Positions 6,854-8,157 of a DNA stretch of 8,157 nucleotides are shown here, piece after piece. A program made the translations under genes and the position numbers. The notes beneath the pieces were generated by a model, which did no database searches, was not told the DNA's origin, and saw only the letters and a list, made by a program, of their open reading frames with translations. The stretch comes from an uncultured Bacteroidales bacterium (GTDB lineage Bacteria; Bacteroidota; Bacteroidia; Bacteroidales; UBA932), in the NCBI GenBank assembly GCA_946627685.1, contig CAMOVV010000041.1:1-8157 (forward strand), read 5' to 3'. Each line of letters begins with the position of its first letter. Positions within the stretch are counted from its first letter, which is position 1.

Positions 6854-6870
6854 TGACAGTTGACATGACA
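6854..6870 (+). repeat. TGACA repeat cluster at the regulator start (candidate operator)
   Basis: TGACA occurs at 6854-6858, 6861-6865 and 6866-6870. The first two form TGACAGTTGACA, nearly the same as TGACAGTTTGACA at the opposite gene. The cluster lies just downstream of the regulator's predicted transcription start and runs over its ATG, a position suited to autorepression. A single TGTCA at 6782-6786 lies between the two clusters. Confidence 0.45.
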
Positions 6871-7788
6871 AAGCCTGAAGACTCCTTGTTGAACCTCAGT
6901 TTCGAGCAGTTCCGCTCCCGCATCCGCCCCTTGGTGGACGCCGGGGTGGGCGACGACCTGTTCATCCTTGATGTCAAAGGAGTTGACTCGGTGGAGATGC
7001 TGAAATATCCCATCCGCATCAAGGGCTATCTTGCCGTGTATTGCTCCAAGGGAGACTTTTCCGTTGAGATAAACCTCGACAAGTTCCGGGTCACCGAGCA
7101 CACCCTTTTTGTTTCCGTCCCTTCCAACATTTTGAAAATAAGCGAGATTGCCGGCGACCCGAAGGAAATCCACTTCATCGTCGTCGCCGCCTCCGAAGAC
7201 ATTATCAGCAACCTCAACCTCAACTTCAACAGGCTGGTCACAGAAGGCATGGCCCTGCTGTCCAATCCCTGTTTCATGCTCGAAGGGCGGGACCTCGACC
7301 TTGCCTCCCGCTACCTCGACCTCGCCATCGAAATAGCCCGTCAGGAGAATCTTCCCAACAAGAGCGCCGCCGTCTCCTCTCTCATTTCATCCCTTTTCTA
7401 TCTTTTCGAAGGAATCTGGAGGGACAGGATAGTGGCCATCAATTCCGGGGCGGCGTCCGGTCAGTCCTCCAGGGCCCGGCTCGTTTTCAGCCAGTTCGTC
7501 CAGCTGGTGACGGAATACCACACCACCGAGAGGAAAATGGCCTTCTATGCCGGCAGGCTCTGCCTCACTCCCAAATATCTTTCCAAGCTGGTAAGGGACG
7601 TGAGCGGACGGTCGGCGCCGGAGTGGATAGACGATTTCGTGGTGCTCGAGGCCAAGAACATGCTGAAATATTCGGAGTTGACTATCAAGCAGATAGTCTA
7701 TAAACTCAATTTTCCCAACCAGAGCGTTTTCTACAAATTCTTCAAGTCGCACACCGGAATGACGCCCAGCGAGTACAGGGATTCCTGA
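6865..7788 (+). CDS. AraC-family transcriptional regulator, divergent from the export operon
   Basis: DNA-binding regulator of 307 residues. The C-terminal region (about 205-307) is an AraC/XylS double helix-turn-helix: KMAFYAGRLCLTPKYLSKLV (224-243) holds the first, and LTIKQIVYKLNFPNQSVFYKFFKSHTGMTPSEYR (272-305) the second, with the family's LNFPNQSVFYKFFK recognition region and the terminal GMTPSEYR. The N-terminal part (about 10-110) has a beta-rich, cupin-like pattern expected to bind a ligand; a helical linker follows (about 111-200). There is no signal peptide, membrane segment or receiver domain, so it is a one-component cytoplasmic sensor. ATG 6865 is chosen because the promoter ends at 6840. 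Being divergent from the exporter, it probably controls that operon and itself. Ligand unknown, perhaps the exported compound. Confidence 0.92.
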   Translation: MTKPEDSLLNLSFEQFRSRIRPLVDAGVGDDLFILDVKGVDSVEMLKYPIRIKGYLAVYCSKGDFSVEINLDKFRVTEHTLFVSVPSNILKISEIAGDPKEIHFIVVAASEDIISNLNLNFNRLVTEGMALLSNPCFMLEGRDLDLASRYLDLAIEIARQENLPNKSAAVSSLISSLFYLFEGIWRDRIVAINSGAASGQSSRARLVFSQFVQLVTEYHTTERKMAFYAGRLCLTPKYLSKLVRDVSGRSAPEWIDDFVVLEAKNMLKYSELTIKQIVYKLNFPNQSVFYKFFKSHTGMTPSEYRDS

Positions 7789-7851
7789 CGAAAAAGTCAA
7801 AAGGGAGACACTTTTCTTATTTAAAACCTTTTTTATTTTATTTTTTTGTTC

Positions 7852-7859
7852 TATATTTG
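7852..7859 (+). promoter_or_regulatory. -7 element in front of the candidate small RNA
   Basis: TATATTTG is a perfect TAnnTTTG, in the intergenic region 64 nt after the regulator's stop. The usual start, about 6 nt further, falls at G7865, exactly the first base of the hairpin described below. The -33 region (around 7829-7832) holds TTTT only, and the surrounding T-rich DNA weakens the call. Confidence 0.55.
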
Positions 7860-7864
7860 CCCTC

Positions 7865-7953
7865 GGATACGAGAAGTACAGTTTCCGTGTCTATTTGTTA
7901 AGTTCGTTTTATATACTCGGGCCGGCGCTTTCCACAAAGTGCCGGCTTTTTTT
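7865..7953 (+). ncRNA. Candidate small RNA of about 89 nt
   Basis: A promoter element, a folded 5' end and a strong terminator lie in a compact unit with no plausible reading frame. The 5' hairpin pairs 7865-7871 (GGATACG) with 7886-7892 (CGTGTCT, two G-U pairs), has one bulged A at 7872, and continues 7873-7876 with 7882-7885 (one G-U), closing a five-base loop. An AU-rich linker at 7893-7920 looks unpaired, and the terminator hairpin begins at 7921. This is the classic shape of a trans- or cis-acting regulatory RNA. I do not recognise it as 6S, tmRNA, SRP RNA or a known riboswitch. The alternative is that it is only the 3' tail of the regulator mRNA plus its terminator. Confidence 0.5.
7921..7953 (+). 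terminator. Strong intrinsic terminator
   Basis: GCCGGCGCTTT (7921-7931) pairs with AAAGTGCCGGC (7936-7946) over 11 bp with one G-U, closing a four-base CCAC loop, followed directly by seven T. It ends the candidate small RNA and any read-through from the regulator gene, and isolates the downstream transporter gene. Confidence 0.92.
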
Positions 7954-7958
7954 ATGCC

Positions 7959-8002
7959 CCGATGCATCGGATAAACATATTTTTTTTATCTTTGTAAAGA
8001 TA
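7959..8002 (+). promoter_or_regulatory. Promoter of the MFS gene with overlaid inverted repeats
   Basis: TATCTTTG at 7987-7994 is a perfect TAnnTTTG, so transcription should start near 8000, leaving a leader of about 46 nt. No TTTG lies at -33. Instead a perfect 12-bp palindrome, CCGATGCATCGG (7959-7970), covers that position. A second inverted repeat, TATCTTT-GT-AAAGATA (7987-8002), coincides with the -7 element and the start site. Both are candidate operators; no binding protein can be named. Confidence 0.55.
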
Positions 8003-8045
8003 TAGGTTTAAAACTGCATATTCTTAATATTAAAACTATAACAAA

Positions 8046-8157
8046 ATGGCAAAGAAAAACGGAAATATCATCGGTATTATCACGATGATATTCTTGTTCG
8101 GCATGATTTCCTTCGTGACCAACCTGGCTGCCCCTATCGGCAACATCTGGAAGATGC
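8046..8157 (+). CDS. Probable MFS transporter, N-terminal 37 codons only
   Basis: The frame runs off the window after MAKKNGNIIG and a first membrane segment of about residues 8-30 (IIGIITMIFLFGMISFVTNLAAP), followed by IGNIWKM. A short Lys-rich cytoplasmic N-terminus followed by a helix with FLFGMISFVTNLAAP resembles the start of Bacteroidales MFS permeases annotated as sugar transporters. I rely on memory for that and would not name a substrate. The ATG at 8046 follows TAACAAA, an A-rich leader typical of the phylum, with no Shine-Dalgarno site. The strong terminator at 7921-7953 separates it from the regulator gene, and it has its own promoter, so it need not be linked in function to the exporter. 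Confidence 0.6.
   Translation, partial: MAKKNGNIIGIITMIFLFGMISFVTNLAAPIGNIWKM

Noticed and set aside
6781..6864. In-frame extension of the AraC gene to a TTG at 6781
   Set aside because: The extension contains the promoter (6808-6840) and has no family similarity. ATG 6865 fits both the promoter and the protein family.
6675..7022. In-frame extension of the TolC-type gene up to 7022
   Set aside because: It would precede the clear signal peptide with over 110 unrelated residues, cross the divergent control region and run antisense into the regulator gene.
7792..7815. AAAAGT/ACTTTT inverted repeat after the AraC stop as its terminator
   Set aside because: A weak AT-only stem with a 12-nt loop. 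The strong terminator at 7921-7953 is the better end for read-through.

Overview
The window looks like a chromosomal segment of a Bacteroidota bacterium, most likely order Bacteroidales; I cannot name the genus. Four intergenic stretches carry perfect matches to the Bacteroidota -7 promoter element TAnnTTTG (372-379, 6833-6840, 7852-7859, 7987-7994), with a fifth on the minus strand (6720-6727). Start codons are mostly preceded by A-rich sequence rather than Shine-Dalgarno sites. Coding DNA is fairly GC-rich and intergenic DNA strongly AT-rich. The regulator, TolC-type and permease sequences also read as Bacteroidales.

Layout. (1) 2-331, plus strand: the C-terminal two thirds of QueF, the nitrile reductase of queuosine synthesis. 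(2) 401-1669, plus strand: two tandem deoxynucleoside kinases, about 65% identical, behind their own promoter. (3) 1643-6674, minus strand: a four-gene export operon in the order TolC-type outer-membrane channel, HlyD-type periplasmic adaptor, and two ABC-2 type permeases. No ATPase is encoded in it. Its 3' end overlaps the end of the second kinase by 27 bp. (4) 6675-6864: a divergent control region. (5) 6865-7788, plus strand: an AraC-family regulator, the obvious candidate controller of the exporter. (6) 7789-8045: a non-coding stretch holding a promoter, a folded candidate small RNA ending in a strong intrinsic terminator, then a second promoter overlaid by inverted repeats. (7) 8046-8157, plus strand: the first 37 codons of a probable MFS transporter.

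How it works together. The kinases probably phosphorylate purine deoxyribonucleosides for salvage, one deoxyadenosine-like and one deoxyguanosine-like, possibly as a heterodimer. The exporter would span both membranes (permease pair, adaptor, TolC-type channel) and extrude an unidentified substrate. Its energy source would have to come from an ATPase elsewhere in the genome. The divergent region carries seven TGACA/TGTCA words. Near-identical direct-repeat pairs, in inverted orientation, lie close to both start codons, which suggests one operator type sensed by the AraC protein on both sides.

I see no tRNA, rRNA, CRISPR array, insertion sequence or attachment site. The longest stretch without a protein gene is 7789-8045 (257 bp).
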